From Bacteroidales bacterium (GTDB lineage: Bacteria; Bacteroidota; Bacteroidia; Bacteroidales; UBA932), in assembly GCA_017561265.1 (NCBI GenBank), contig JAFZDJ010000003.1, forward strand, positions 124,001 to 188,000: a DNA stretch of 64,000 bases. Direction: 5' to 3'. The notes under the pieces are model-generated. The model was not told where the DNA came from. It ran no database searches and saw only the letters and a list, made by a program, of their open reading frames with translations. The position numbers and the translations under genes are program-made. Positions 8,686-17,353 of the stretch are shown one piece after another. The stretch's first letter is position 1. The number at the start of each line of letters is the position of its first letter.

Positions 8686-9903
8686 TTATCTGTACTCGTA
8701 TGGAGTCTGTCCGTTGACAGGGCAATCAACAGCATTATTCACATAATAATACTCATTACCCTTGTCGTCTGTAGTTACAGTCGACACAAAGACTGCAAGA
8801 TGGAGGTTATTCTCTACGAACGGATCCCAATAATATCCGCCGTACATTTCACCATTGAGCGCTCCTTTGTCCCAGATTTCATCAAGCATCCACACAAAGA
8901 CGTAATCTGCAGTCTTACCAGCCTCGACCTCACCTACAGAATGTCCATAGAACTGCTCTCTTCCGGCATTTGAATAATACCTTGAATCGATATGACGGAT
9001 CACATTGTCATGATTGTGCATCCAGTCATCCGAGCCGGCACTTGTCTGCTTTCCATAAATTCCGTCCTCGAGGAGGAAGGCACCGATACGATATGATCCG
9101 GTCTGGGCAGCCTTCACTGTAACCTTAGCCACGAGCTGACCGTCCTCAAGAGACGATGTAACGGCAATACCTGCTGCAACATCTTCCTTTTCAGCACAAA
9201 GTTCATCGAAAAGACCGATAAGATCATTTGCTGAAAGACCGTTGTAGTAGCCGAATCCATAATGCATATCGCAGTATACGAACGGAAGTCCTGTAGCACC
9301 GCTGAAATCCTCATAGCCTGTCTTGATAAAAGCAGGATCCTTGACACTGTTTACAAGGCTTGAATGACACGCTGTCATTACCACCTTATCAGCGGCTTCG
9401 GCGTTCTCCAATGCACCATGAAGGACTCTCTTCATGCTTGGACACCAGCTGCATCCGGTTGTGGTAAATTCAGTGATGAGGGTTCTGGCCTTGAAACTTG
9501 TGCTTGATGGCTTAGGATCGGCCGGCGTTTCCGGAATTTCGATAGAAATAGCCTTGATGGAGATTCTTCCCGAATTGTATGTTCCATAGTTTGCCCAGAG
9601 CTCGTACTCGCCCGGCTCTGAAGCATAGAACTTGAAGTCCGGAAGATCCACGATCTGGTTGTTGCCATCAAAGAAGATGACATCCTCGGTTATAACCTTC
9701 TTTCCCAGAGTCACTGTGATGTTCGCATGGTCACCACCGAATGTCTGGATAAGGTTTCTGTCGCTGCTTATCTTGAGCTCTGCATTTGCATCATCCTCCT
9801 CTCCACCGCCATATGCCGGATCGTTCGGGTCATAATAGCCATGGCAAGAGAAAAGCATCACTGCTGCAAGGAGCAGTGATGCATATTTAAAAAGATTCTT
9901 CAT
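8686..9903 (-). CDS. Omp28-related lipoprotein with thioredoxin-like CxxC
   Basis: 405 residues. A lipoprotein signal peptide ends at LFSC (Cys about 20). An Ig-like N-terminal domain (~45-125) precedes a thioredoxin-like domain beginning TLITEFTTTGCSWCPSM, with CSWC at about 151-154. This is the architecture of Omp28-family outer-membrane proteins of Bacteroidetes. Its start codon overlaps the stop of the upstream 871-residue lipoprotein gene (TAATG), implying translational coupling. The CxxC together with the nearby tlpA and MauE/DoxX genes suggests a thiol-redox role at the cell surface; substrates are not known. Confidence 0.8.
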   Translation of the reverse strand: MKNLFKYASLLLAAVMLFSCHGYYDPNDPAYGGGEEDDANAELKISSDRNLIQTFGGDHANITVTLGKKVITEDVIFFDGNNQIVDLPDFKFYASEPGEYELWANYGTYNSGRISIKAISIEIPETPADPKPSSTSFKARTLITEFTTTGCSWCPSMKRVLHGALENAEAADKVVMTACHSSLVNSVKDPAFIKTGYEDFSGATGLPFVYCDMHYGFGYYNGLSANDLIGLFDELCAEKEDVAAGIAVTSSLEDGQLVAKVTVKAAQTGSYRIGAFLLEDGIYGKQTSAGSDDWMHNHDNVIRHIDSRYYSNAGREQFYGHSVGEVEAGKTADYVFVWMLDEIWDKGALNGEMYGGYYWDPFVENNLHLAVFVSTVTTDDKGNEYYYVNNAVDCPVNGQTPYEYR

Positions 9904-12518
9904 TATTCAACACCGAAATATTTAAGGATCTTCGCAGAAGTCTCGTTGACCATATCCATTGTCACGACGTTAGGAGTCTTATCCTCCTTGTACTGAGGTG
10001 CAGGAGCAACCTCAAGCTTTGTCATAGACTTATGGATACGTGGCTTTGGAAGTTCTGTAACAGCAGCGCCGTCAATAGAAATGGCATTTACCTTAGATGG
10101 AGCCGCTGCAAATGCAGGAACTGTCGAGCGAGTTTCTGTCCAACCCTTTGTAAGAACGATCTCTGAAATAACAGTAGCGATGATTTCAAGGCTTCCGCTT
10201 TCAATTCCTACAGCATTCATATAGCAAGTCTCACCACCTGCAATAATAGGCTTGATTGTAATCTTGCTGTAATCATCTGCGATCTCTACAGGGAATCCCG
10301 GAGTCTCCTCATTTGCATCGAGGAACGCATACTCACCTGCAAGTCCGCAGACATAGAACGGATATCCTGTCCATCCGTGCATTGGAGGGAGATAAGTAGA
10401 GTTGAACGGAACGATCACTCTTCCATCAGGAAGAACCTCAAGGAACCACTTCGGACCGAAGTCATACATGAGCTGTGGAACATCTACAGAGCTGTAGTGT
10501 GTAGCCTGGAATAGGTCATAAGGAGACATATAGCTCATACGGCCTGGATCTGTATAGTAGTCGAAGTCGATGAAACCGTTGCAAAGGAGTCTGTTCTGAC
10601 CTTCAAGACGGTACTCTGTAAACTGGTCTGAAAGGCCGACAAGTTCCTCGAACATGCTGTCGACATCATCTCTGCTGCTTCCCTTGTAAAGGCCATAGAT
10701 ATGCTCGTCAACCTTTGAAGGAAGAGCTGGAGCTGATGACGAAATCGTTACCTTGGACTTGTGGTCAACATTGTGTGAAACAACAGAACCGTCCTCAAGC
10801 TGCTCCTTTACAGTAATTGTAGCTGTAGCTGTCCAGTCACCGGCAAGAGCCTCATAAAGTGGCGAGCTGATAGGAGTATCCTTCTCTGCCATCGGAGCAA
10901 GATAGTCAGCCCAACCTGCACCTTCCTTATCAGGATCGATATTGTTGAATGTATACTCATCGTTGCATCCGTAGACAGCCATTCTTGTAGACTCACCGTC
11001 AAGAGTAGGATAACTTACTGTAAGTCCCTCATCCGAGTTTACGAGTGCCATTTCATCTGAAGTGAACGAGAAGTTTCCTGCAAGGAGACTCTCATAAGTA
11101 GCACCGGCATTGAACATGAGTTCGAAATCTCTTGCATAGTTGCAAGCCCAGTAAGCTCCGACAACGTCCTTGTTAGGAGCCTTCACATTGAATGTAGCCT
11201 CAAACGGATTGCCATCCTGGATAGCAGTCACCTCGATCACCGGAGCACGCTTTGTCTTCTCCTTTGCAGTGAAAGTCTTGTGAATGAATCTCTGGGTAGC
11301 ACCGTCCTCGTCACCCATTACTGTACAGAGGACGTGATATGTCTCTCCACCTGTCAGAGGCTGTACGAACTGTGCAGCTGCATTTGTATATGTGCTCTCA
11401 GTCTCAGGGAATACGCCCCACTCATAGAATGCGATATATGAAGTAAGGAACCACTGGTACCACTCCTCATGATTGTCAAGATATGACTCGAGGATCTGGT
11501 TGTATGTAGAGTTGTCAAGAACCATGTAGAAGTATCTTGAAACAGCCTCTTCCATATTGAAGTAAATCATTGCATCGGTTACAGTGATCTCATCCTCTGG
11601 AATCTCGATCTCAACTGTAGCGTCACAGAGAACAGGCTCCTTTGTAAAGAACTCCACTTTCTGGAATGCTCCTGTCCATCCTGTGTTCCAGTCGAAAAGA
11701 GGAATAGAGTATGAATAGTCATCCGGAAGATTGAAGCCCATGATCTGAGCGAACTCCTCAGGACTTCCCCAACGGCACTCACCTGCAAGGAAGATTGTAG
11801 GCTCACCTGGTGAAATAGGATCATGGATATCGATCTGCTGACCGTCTGCGTCAATGATAGGATTGCCGTCCTTGTCGAGCATCACGACATTCATGTCGTT
11901 CATGATGATTGTAGAATCGTTCTTCACATAGTTTCCGTATGGGTTACCGTTTGCTACGACCGCATTGAGATCCACAGCGTCACCACCCTTCGAGTTCTTG
12001 AGGAGATTGTACCATGCAAGGCTGGTAGATCCGTAGCGGATCACATTGCCTCTGTCCTTTGTCTCCTGCGGAACAGTGATATGAACCTTGTAACCGTCAA
12101 GATAAGTATCTACAACAGTAAGCATCTCCTTGAACTGATAGCCTTCAGTCGTGAACTCAAGATGGATGAGTTCAGAATAATTCTTGGCATCGAGCTTGGC
12201 AGCCGCATACATATGGTATGTAGTGTTCTGAACGATTCCGTCAGTAATCTTGATAACCTCATCAGGACTGACAGTCAGTGTTGTTCCTGTAACGAAAAGT
12301 ACAGCTGCTGAAAATGCCTGTGGCTTTTCAGACACAAAATACGCCATCTCGAGTTCTGATGGAGCACTTACTGCCACCTCGACATAATCGGCTGCTACGG
12401 TCTTGAGTTCGAGAGAGAAATCCTTAGGTTCCTCAGTCACCGGTTTCTTTTCATCACATCCGATGAGAACTCCAGCCAGAAGGCAGAAGAAGAATGATTT
12501 AAAAATTAAATTTTTCAT
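9903..12518 (-). CDS. Large lipoprotein of unknown function
   Basis: 871 residues. The signal peptide ends at LIGC (Cys about 21), then DEKKPVTEEP, so it is a predicted lipoprotein. Several Ig/FN3-like stretches can be made out: a first domain to ~125 ending in a T.YHMYA.AKLDAKNYS line, and others near 430-540. A long C-terminal region (about 540-790) contains a YxxDPGRMSYMSPYDLF stretch and has no recognised enzyme motif. The gene is the first of a two-gene operon with the Omp28-like protein (TAATG overlap). A promoter box lies about 54 nt upstream, divergent from purB. It is probably an outer-membrane partner or scaffold; no function is claimed. Confidence 0.65.
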   Translation of the reverse strand: MKNLIFKSFFFCLLAGVLIGCDEKKPVTEEPKDFSLELKTVAADYVEVAVSAPSELEMAYFVSEKPQAFSAAVLFVTGTTLTVSPDEVIKITDGIVQNTTYHMYAAAKLDAKNYSELIHLEFTTEGYQFKEMLTVVDTYLDGYKVHITVPQETKDRGNVIRYGSTSLAWYNLLKNSKGGDAVDLNAVVANGNPYGNYVKNDSTIIMNDMNVVMLDKDGNPIIDADGQQIDIHDPISPGEPTIFLAGECRWGSPEEFAQIMGFNLPDDYSYSIPLFDWNTGWTGAFQKVEFFTKEPVLCDATVEIEIPEDEITVTDAMIYFNMEEAVSRYFYMVLDNSTYNQILESYLDNHEEWYQWFLTSYIAFYEWGVFPETESTYTNAAAQFVQPLTGGETYHVLCTVMGDEDGATQRFIHKTFTAKEKTKRAPVIEVTAIQDGNPFEATFNVKAPNKDVVGAYWACNYARDFELMFNAGATYESLLAGNFSFTSDEMALVNSDEGLTVSYPTLDGESTRMAVYGCNDEYTFNNIDPDKEGAGWADYLAPMAEKDTPISSPLYEALAGDWTATATITVKEQLEDGSVVSHNVDHKSKVTISSSAPALPSKVDEHIYGLYKGSSRDDVDSMFEELVGLSDQFTEYRLEGQNRLLCNGFIDFDYYTDPGRMSYMSPYDLFQATHYSSVDVPQLMYDFGPKWFLEVLPDGRVIVPFNSTYLPPMHGWTGYPFYVCGLAGEYAFLDANEETPGFPVEIADDYSKITIKPIIAGGETCYMNAVGIESGSLEIIATVISEIVLTKGWTETRSTVPAFAAAPSKVNAISIDGAAVTELPKPRIHKSMTKLEVAPAPQYKEDKTPNVVTMDMVNETSAKILKYFGVE

Positions 12519-12571
12519 TAATAAGTTATTGATTTGTGAATAATTAGTTACGGCTTAGGTACAATCGGCCG

Positions 12572-12579
12572 CAAAGATA
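12572..12579 (-). promoter_or_regulatory. -7 box (TATCTTTG) for the lipoprotein-Omp28 operon
   Basis: It matches TAnnTTTG on the minus strand, with its G 54 nt before the start at 12518. It lies back to back with the purB promoter. Confidence 0.55.
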
Positions 12580-12600
12580 TAATAATTTGGTGATTTTTTG

Positions 12601-12608
12601 TATCTTTG
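12601..12608 (+). promoter_or_regulatory. -7 box (TATCTTTG) of purB
   Basis: It matches TAnnTTTG. Distances are 26 nt to ATG 12634 and 17 nt to ATG 12625. It lies inside the longest open frame (from 12598), which argues against that upstream start. Confidence 0.6.
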
Positions 12609-12633
12609 CCTCGCAAAATTTAAAATGAACGAA

Positions 12634-13974
12634 ATGGACAATCATTCACTTTTGGCGGTCTCGCCTATCGATGGACGCTATTCGCGTCAGACAGAGCCTC
12701 TTAGAGAATATTTCAGCGAGTACGCTCTCATCAAATACCGCGTTCGCGTAGAGATCGAGTATTTCATCGCACTCTGCCAGATTCCCCTTCCTCAGCTTGC
12801 GGATTTCGATTCATCGAAGTTCGAGGCACTGAGAGACATCTACAGGAACATGACTCAGGAAGATGCAGCCAAGGTAAAGGAGATCGAGAAGGTGACCAAT
12901 CACGATGTAAAGGCTGTAGAGTACTTCATCAAGGACCGCTTCAAGGAACTGGACATCATGAAATGGGGTGAATTCGTGCATTTCGGACTTACATCCCAGG
13001 ACATCAACAACACATCTGTTCCGCTTTCGTTCAAAGAGGCGATCGACGAGAGCTTCATGCCACTTCTCAAGGAAGTCCTCGGACTTATCAAGGGAATGGC
13101 AGAGGACTGGAAGGAGATTCCGATGCTTGCAAAGACCCATGGACAGCCGGCCTCACCTACACGCGTAGGCAAGGAGTTCAATGTGTTCGCCGTACGACTT
13201 GAGGAGCAGATCCGCCAGTTCGAGCTTCTGACATACCCTGCAAAGTTCGGAGGAGCTACAGGAAACATGAACGCCCACAAGGTTGCATATCCGTCTGTCG
13301 ACTGGATTGCGTTCGGAAACGATTTCGTTGCATCTCTCGGTCTCAAGAGGTCTTTTCCTACCACTCAGATCGAACACTACGACAACCTCGCATCCCTTTT
13401 CGACTGTCTCCGTCGAATCAACACTATCCTCATTGACTTCGCACGTGACATCTGGACATATATTTCAATGGAGTATTTCCGCCAGAAGGTAAAGGCTGGA
13501 GAGGTCGGATCGTCGGTAATGCCTCATAAGGTAAACCCTATCGACTTCGAGAATGCAGAAGGAAACTTCGGAGTTGCAAATGCACTTTACACCCATCTTT
13601 CAATGAAGCTTCCTATCTCACGTCTCCAGCGTGACCTCACCGACTCGACAGTGCTCCGTAACATCGGAATGCCTCTCGCACACTCAATGATATCACTCAA
13701 TTCATTGAAGAAGGGACTCGGCAAGCTCATCCTCAACGAAGACGCCATCCGTGCAGACCTTGAAAGGAACTGGGCTGTGGTTGCAGAGGCCATCCAGACC
13801 ATCCTCCGCAGAGAAAATTACCCGAACCCTTACGAAACGCTCAAGGCGCTTACACGTACAGGTGCGGGCATCAATCACGAGGTAATCGCAGACTTCATCG
13901 AGACTCTCGAAGTTTCCGAGTCAGTGAAGGAGGAGCTCAGAGTCATCTCTCCTTGGACATACACAGGATTCTAA
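12634..13974 (+). CDS. purB: Adenylosuccinate lyase
   Basis: 446 residues from ATG 12634. It cleaves SAICAR and adenylosuccinate to release fumarate in purine synthesis. Seen: SPIDGRY at the N-terminus, the THGQPASPT stretch with the catalytic His region, and the signature GSSVMPHKVNPIDFEN with its flexible catalytic loop, then RDLTDSTVLRN. The protein matches the long (E. coli-like) PurB type from its first residue. ATG 12625 (three residues longer) is also possible; promoter spacing and family alignment favour 12634. It converges on the ftsB-like gene with a 4-nt overlap. Confidence 0.94.
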   Translation: MDNHSLLAVSPIDGRYSRQTEPLREYFSEYALIKYRVRVEIEYFIALCQIPLPQLADFDSSKFEALRDIYRNMTQEDAAKVKEIEKVTNHDVKAVEYFIKDRFKELDIMKWGEFVHFGLTSQDINNTSVPLSFKEAIDESFMPLLKEVLGLIKGMAEDWKEIPMLAKTHGQPASPTRVGKEFNVFAVRLEEQIRQFELLTYPAKFGGATGNMNAHKVAYPSVDWIAFGNDFVASLGLKRSFPTTQIEHYDNLASLFDCLRRINTILIDFARDIWTYISMEYFRQKVKAGEVGSSVMPHKVNPIDFENAEGNFGVANALYTHLSMKLPISRLQRDLTDSTVLRNIGMPLAHSMISLNSLKKGLGKLILNEDAIRADLERNWAVVAEAIQTILRRENYPNPYETLKALTRTGAGINHEVIADFIETLEVSESVKEELRVISPWTYTGF

Positions 13975-14276
13975 TCCTCAATAACATAGACATCTTCGCC
14001 AGGGGCCGCAAAATGGAAGCGTTCTCTGGCGAATTTTTCTAATGTATCACGATTGTTCTCCAGTTCCTCGATGTTCTGATTCATCTCATCGATCTGCGCA
14101 CGATATACCTCCATCTGCTTTTCCTGGCTGGAAATCTCATTCCTGGCCTTGACCCAATGAATGATGGTATTTCCCGGCCCTATAAGCCAGGACAGCAGAA
14201 ACAGTGACGTACTTATGACCACGAACCAGGCGAACTTTCTGTGTTCGCCGGTAAAAATATCCTTTATCTTTCCCAT
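13971..14276 (-). CDS. FtsB/DivIC-like septum formation initiator
   Basis: 101 residues. A single membrane segment (about 14-33, FAWFVVISTSLFLLSWLIG) is followed by a coiled coil (about 42-80, QEKQMEVYRAQIDEMNQNIEEL) and a short tail FARERFHFAAPGEDVYVIE with the FtsB/DivIC-type phrase. This matches the small bitopic divisome proteins that pair with FtsL and FtsQ at the septum. Its 3' end overlaps that of purB by 4 nt. The -7 box G is only 8 nt from the ATG, suggesting a leaderless transcript. Confidence 0.87.
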   Translation of the reverse strand: MGKIKDIFTGEHRKFAWFVVISTSLFLLSWLIGPGNTIIHWVKARNEISSQEKQMEVYRAQIDEMNQNIEELENNRDTLEKFARERFHFAAPGEDVYVIED

Positions 14277-14283
14277 ATGTCGA

Positions 14284-14316
14284 CAAATTTAACTATTTTT
14301 GAAAGATATTAGCAAA
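14284..14316 (-). promoter_or_regulatory. Promoter of the ftsB-like gene (-7 TAAATTTG, -33 TTTG)
   Basis: The -7 box is at 14284-14291 on the minus strand, with TTTG (complement CAAA) at 14313-14316 and 21 nt between them, a full match to the Bacteroidetes promoter layout. The start codon at 14276 is 8 nt from the box's G. It overlaps the divergent promoter of the next gene. Confidence 0.6.
14294..14301 (+). promoter_or_regulatory. -7 box (TATTTTTG) of the sugar nucleotidyltransferase gene
   Basis: It matches TAnnTTTG with the G 51 nt before the ATG at 14352. It lies within the span of the divergent ftsB-like promoter, so the two promoters probably compete. Confidence 0.5.
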
Positions 14317-14351
14317 GACCGATAAATTATTAATAATAAAACGTAAAAATC

Positions 14352-15287
14352 ATGAAGCCAACTCTTCTTGTACTTGCAGCCGGCATGGGCAGCCGCTACG
14401 GCGGACTCAAACAGATGGACGGACTCGGCCCTAACGGCGAGACAATCATCGATTATTCTATTTACGATGCCGTTGAAGCCGGATTCGGCAAGGTAGTCTA
14501 CATCGTCCGTGAATATTTCAAGGAGCAGATGGAGCAGGTCGTAAGGGAAAAATACAGCAATGTAAGATGTATCGACGGCGAGCCGCTCGAATTCCTGTTC
14601 GTGACACAGGAGCTCACAAAGATTCCGGAGCGCTTCACCCTCAATCCAGAACGCGAGAAGCCATGGGGAACAGCCCATGCAGTGCTCATGGGAGCAGAGG
14701 CCATCAACGAGCCTTTCGCAGTGATCAACGGTGACGATTATTATGGAAAGGATTCTTTCAGAGTGCTTGGAGACTGGCTCAGGGCTCATGAAGGCAGGAC
14801 AGGCGAATACTGTCTTGTAGGATTCCAGCTTGAGAATACCCTGTCAGAGTCAGGCGGAGTGTCACGTGGAATATGTTCTACAGATGCAGAAGGCGTACTT
14901 ACAGATGTTGTCGAGCATCATAAGATTGCAAGAGAGGCTGACGGAAAGGTATATGGAGAGAACAGCAGCACATGCGAAAGAGTGGAAGTTGACGGAAAGG
15001 CTCTCTGCTCGATGAACATGTGGGGATTCACTCCTGACTACTTCACAAAGAGCGCCGAGATCTTCGAGACCTTCCTTGAGAAGAACATCAACGAACTCAA
15101 GGCAGAATATTATATACCATACGCAATCGACTGCATGATCAAGGATGGCACAGGAAAGACAGAAGTCCTCACCACACCTTCACGCTGGTTCGGAGTGACA
15201 TTCAAGGAAGACCGTCCTGGAGTCGTAGCCAAGTTCCAGGAATTTGCAGATAAGGGAGTTTATCCGACACCATTATATAAGAAATAA
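14352..15287 (+). CDS. Sugar-phosphate nucleotidyltransferase
   Basis: 311 residues. The NTP_transferase fold begins with LVLAAGMGSRYGGLKQMDGLGP (residues 6-27), the nucleotide-binding signature with an unusual R-Y-G-G-L-K-Q form. Later come WGTAHAVLMG and VINGDDYYG (metal-binding Asp pair). It belongs to the NDP-sugar pyrophosphorylase superfamily, but the nucleotide and sugar cannot be told from sequence. The CPBP protease gene begins right after its stop, so the two are probably cotranscribed. Confidence 0.8.
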   Translation: MKPTLLVLAAGMGSRYGGLKQMDGLGPNGETIIDYSIYDAVEAGFGKVVYIVREYFKEQMEQVVREKYSNVRCIDGEPLEFLFVTQELTKIPERFTLNPEREKPWGTAHAVLMGAEAINEPFAVINGDDYYGKDSFRVLGDWLRAHEGRTGEYCLVGFQLENTLSESGGVSRGICSTDAEGVLTDVVEHHKIAREADGKVYGENSSTCERVEVDGKALCSMNMWGFTPDYFTKSAEIFETFLEKNINELKAEYYIPYAIDCMIKDGTGKTEVLTTPSRWFGVTFKEDRPGVVAKFQEFADKGVYPTPLYKK

Positions 15288-15288
15288 C

Positions 15289-16197
15289 ATGGCATTTTTC
15301 AAAAGACATCAGGGAAGAGGTTCGTACGACCTCTTCTCGAATTATTCATACTACCTTCCGGGAATCGGAGGCATGTTCGGGCTTTTTGCCCTCTTCATCC
15401 TGGGATCGCTGCTCGGAAGCCTCATAAGCGGAGCATTTGTACTTGCAATGGGTTCATCTGCAGCAACAACCCAGTACAGCATGCTCATTTCATACCCTGT
15501 ATCGTTCATCCCGCCTCTTCTCTATGCCTCGGCAATGAGCAGAAGAAACGAGTATTTTGAGACAGGATATGCACTCGACAGCAACAACTTCGGTCACAAA
15601 GGCGGATTCTGGATGGGACTGATAGTGTCCATAGTAACCATTGCGACTGCCTTTGTCGCAGAACCGGTAAGCGCAATGCTGCCTGAAATGCCTGAATATC
15701 TCAAGGATGCCCTCGAACTCCTCACAAAAGGACCGCTCTGGGTAAGTCTTATCTCGGTATCGATCTTTGCTCCACTCTTCGAGGAATGGCTCTGCAGAGG
15801 ACTGGTACTCAGAGGATTGCTGAAGCACATGAACCCTACGGGAGCAATTCTGACTTCGGCAGCATTCTTCGCCGTACTGCACATGAACCCATGGCAGGCG
15901 ATCCCTGCCTTCATCCTCGGAGTTCTTTTCGGATATGTATATTACAGGACAGGCTCACTCAAGCTCACAATGCTCATGCACTGCGTGAACAACACTTTCT
16001 CAGTGATATTCACAAGAATACCGGCATTTGAAGAAGCCGAGACATTCATGGACATTCTCAGTCCGTGGGCATATGTATGCATCTTCATCGCAAGTGTCCT
16101 CATGATCGCCAGCGCCGTAATCATACTTCGCGGCATTCCTGTAAAGGATGAGAAAATGGGCAACTGCGACAAGGTCGATGCCCTTGGCATAGACTAA
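15289..16197 (+). CDS. CPBP-family intramembrane metalloprotease
   Basis: 302 residues from ATG 15289; an upstream in-frame ATG at 15244 would overlap the preceding gene by 44 nt and adds no family homology. About seven to eight membrane segments. The family's three motifs are present: EEWLCR (about 165-170, EExxxR), FFAVLHMNP with His about 198, and HCVNN with His about 231. CPBP (Abi/Rce1-like) proteases cut peptides within or near the membrane; substrates vary, so none is named. The gene converges on yccF with a 4-nt overlap. Confidence 0.87.
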   Translation: MAFFKRHQGRGSYDLFSNYSYYLPGIGGMFGLFALFILGSLLGSLISGAFVLAMGSSAATTQYSMLISYPVSFIPPLLYASAMSRRNEYFETGYALDSNNFGHKGGFWMGLIVSIVTIATAFVAEPVSAMLPEMPEYLKDALELLTKGPLWVSLISVSIFAPLFEEWLCRGLVLRGLLKHMNPTGAILTSAAFFAVLHMNPWQAIPAFILGVLFGYVYYRTGSLKLTMLMHCVNNTFSVIFTRIPAFEEAETFMDILSPWAYVCIFIASVLMIASAVIILRGIPVKDEKMGNCDKVDALGID

Positions 16198-16562
16198 CTG
16201 ATCTTCTTTCCGAAAGGAATCAACGCCAGAAGAGCCATCTTGAAATGCTGAAGACCAAACGGGATACCGATGATCGTAAGGCACAGGATGGCTCCGAATG
16301 TTACATGGAGCATAGCGATCTCAATACCTCCCAGAAGTATCCATACGACATTCATGATGATGGCAAGACAGCCTCCGTCATTGGTATCCGACTGGATCTC
16401 ATGCCCGAAAGGCCATAGAGCGAATCCAGCTAGCTTGATAAGCTGGAGACCGAAAGGAATACCGATGATGGTGATGCAGAAAAGCACACCCACAATAAAA
16501 TAGTAAAGGCTCACGATAAAACCGCCGAGCACAAACCAAAGAATGTTTCCCAAAAATTTCAT
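16194..16562 (-). CDS. YccF domain inner-membrane protein
   Basis: 122 residues from the ATG giving MKFLGNILWFVLGG, the usual YccF opening. Two copies of the YccF repeat are present, each with a hydrophobic stretch followed by ITIIGIPFGLQ. A longer start at 16583 (adds MNLKNYT) would overlap the upstream gene's stop as TAATG and could be coupled; family alignment favours the shorter form. The function of YccF proteins is not established. It follows the MurU-like gene on the same strand. Confidence 0.85.
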   Translation of the reverse strand: MKFLGNILWFVLGGFIVSLYYFIVGVLFCITIIGIPFGLQLIKLAGFALWPFGHEIQSDTNDGGCLAIIMNVVWILLGGIEIAMLHVTFGAILCLTIIGIPFGLQHFKMALLALIPFGKKIS

Positions 16563-16582
16563 AGTATAGTTCTTTAAGTTCA

Positions 16583-17353
16583 TTATTCCGATTGAAGTCT
16601 GGAAATCTCCTTCTCTGCAGCCTCCAGGGAATCGAGCTTGCCTACATCCACCAGATGAAGATTTTCCGCCTCGACTCCATATATCCCATGCACGGCGCAT
16701 ACCGAAAGATAGAAATCAATTATCGGAAAACGCGGCATTTCCATATCGAGTCCATTTTTCCGGACATACGAATCCATAGCATCAAAAATCGTGTCAGCCA
16801 TGATATGTATGCCGGAGAAAGCCAATCTGCGACATTTTGTCATGTCAAGATCGCGATACGGGGAACGCACCTCGCCTGTTGACACATTGGTCCATCCTAC
16901 AAGCCGCATCGTATCCTTATCGAACAAGAGATAACGACTTGTCTTACGGTCACTTACAAGGAGAGTAGCCATCGCATCATCTTTCACGAGGGATGAAAAC
17001 CAATTGATGTCCAGATCGGATATGATATCCACATTATGGATGAGGAATCTGCCGCATCCGTCCAGATATTTACGTGCATGCAGCACTCCCCCTCCTGTTT
17101 CCAGAAGAAGTTCCCTCTCGTCTGATATATCCATCGGCATGATGTCCTGATGCATGACCCAATCTTCCACCATATCGGCAAAATGGTGCACATTCACAAC
17201 TGCGCTCTCGACTCCGGCATCACTCAGCTTACGCACAACATGTCCGATCAGCGGAATACCACAGACAGGCACCAGAGCCTTGGGCATCGTATCCGTAATC
17301 GGCTTCAGGCGTGTGCCCAATCCTGCAGCAAATATCATCGCCTTCATACTCAT
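16583..17353 (-). CDS. MurU-like sugar-1-phosphate nucleotidyltransferase
   Basis: 256 residues. It opens with the nucleotidyltransferase signature MIFAAGLGTRLKP (residues 5-18), then PKALVPVCG, a GGG-containing loop (LLLETGGG) and HNVDIISDLD with metal-binding Asp. Its start overlaps the stop of the upstream kinase-RapZ gene by 4 nt (ATGA). A small nucleotidyltransferase coupled to an aminoglycoside-phosphotransferase-like kinase is the arrangement of the MurU-AmgK route that recycles MurNAc to UDP-MurNAc. The assignment rests on this pairing and overall resemblance; activity on another amino sugar or hexose is possible. Confidence 0.75.
   Translation of the reverse strand: MSMKAMIFAAGLGTRLKPITDTMPKALVPVCGIPLIGHVVRKLSDAGVESAVVNVHHFADMVEDWVMHQDIMPMDISDERELLLETGGGVLHARKYLDGCGRFLIHNVDIISDLDINWFSSLVKDDAMATLLVSDRKTSRYLLFDKDTMRLVGWTNVSTGEVRSPYRDLDMTKCRRLAFSGIHIMADTIFDAMDSYVRKNGLDMEMPRFPIIDFYLSVCAVHGIYGVEAENLHLVDVGKLDSLEAAEKEISRLQSE

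Noticed and set aside
16563..16700. Longer N-terminus for YccF
   Set aside because: The extra residues overlap the MurU-like gene and are unlike the family; only the 7-residue extension from 16583 remains a possibility.
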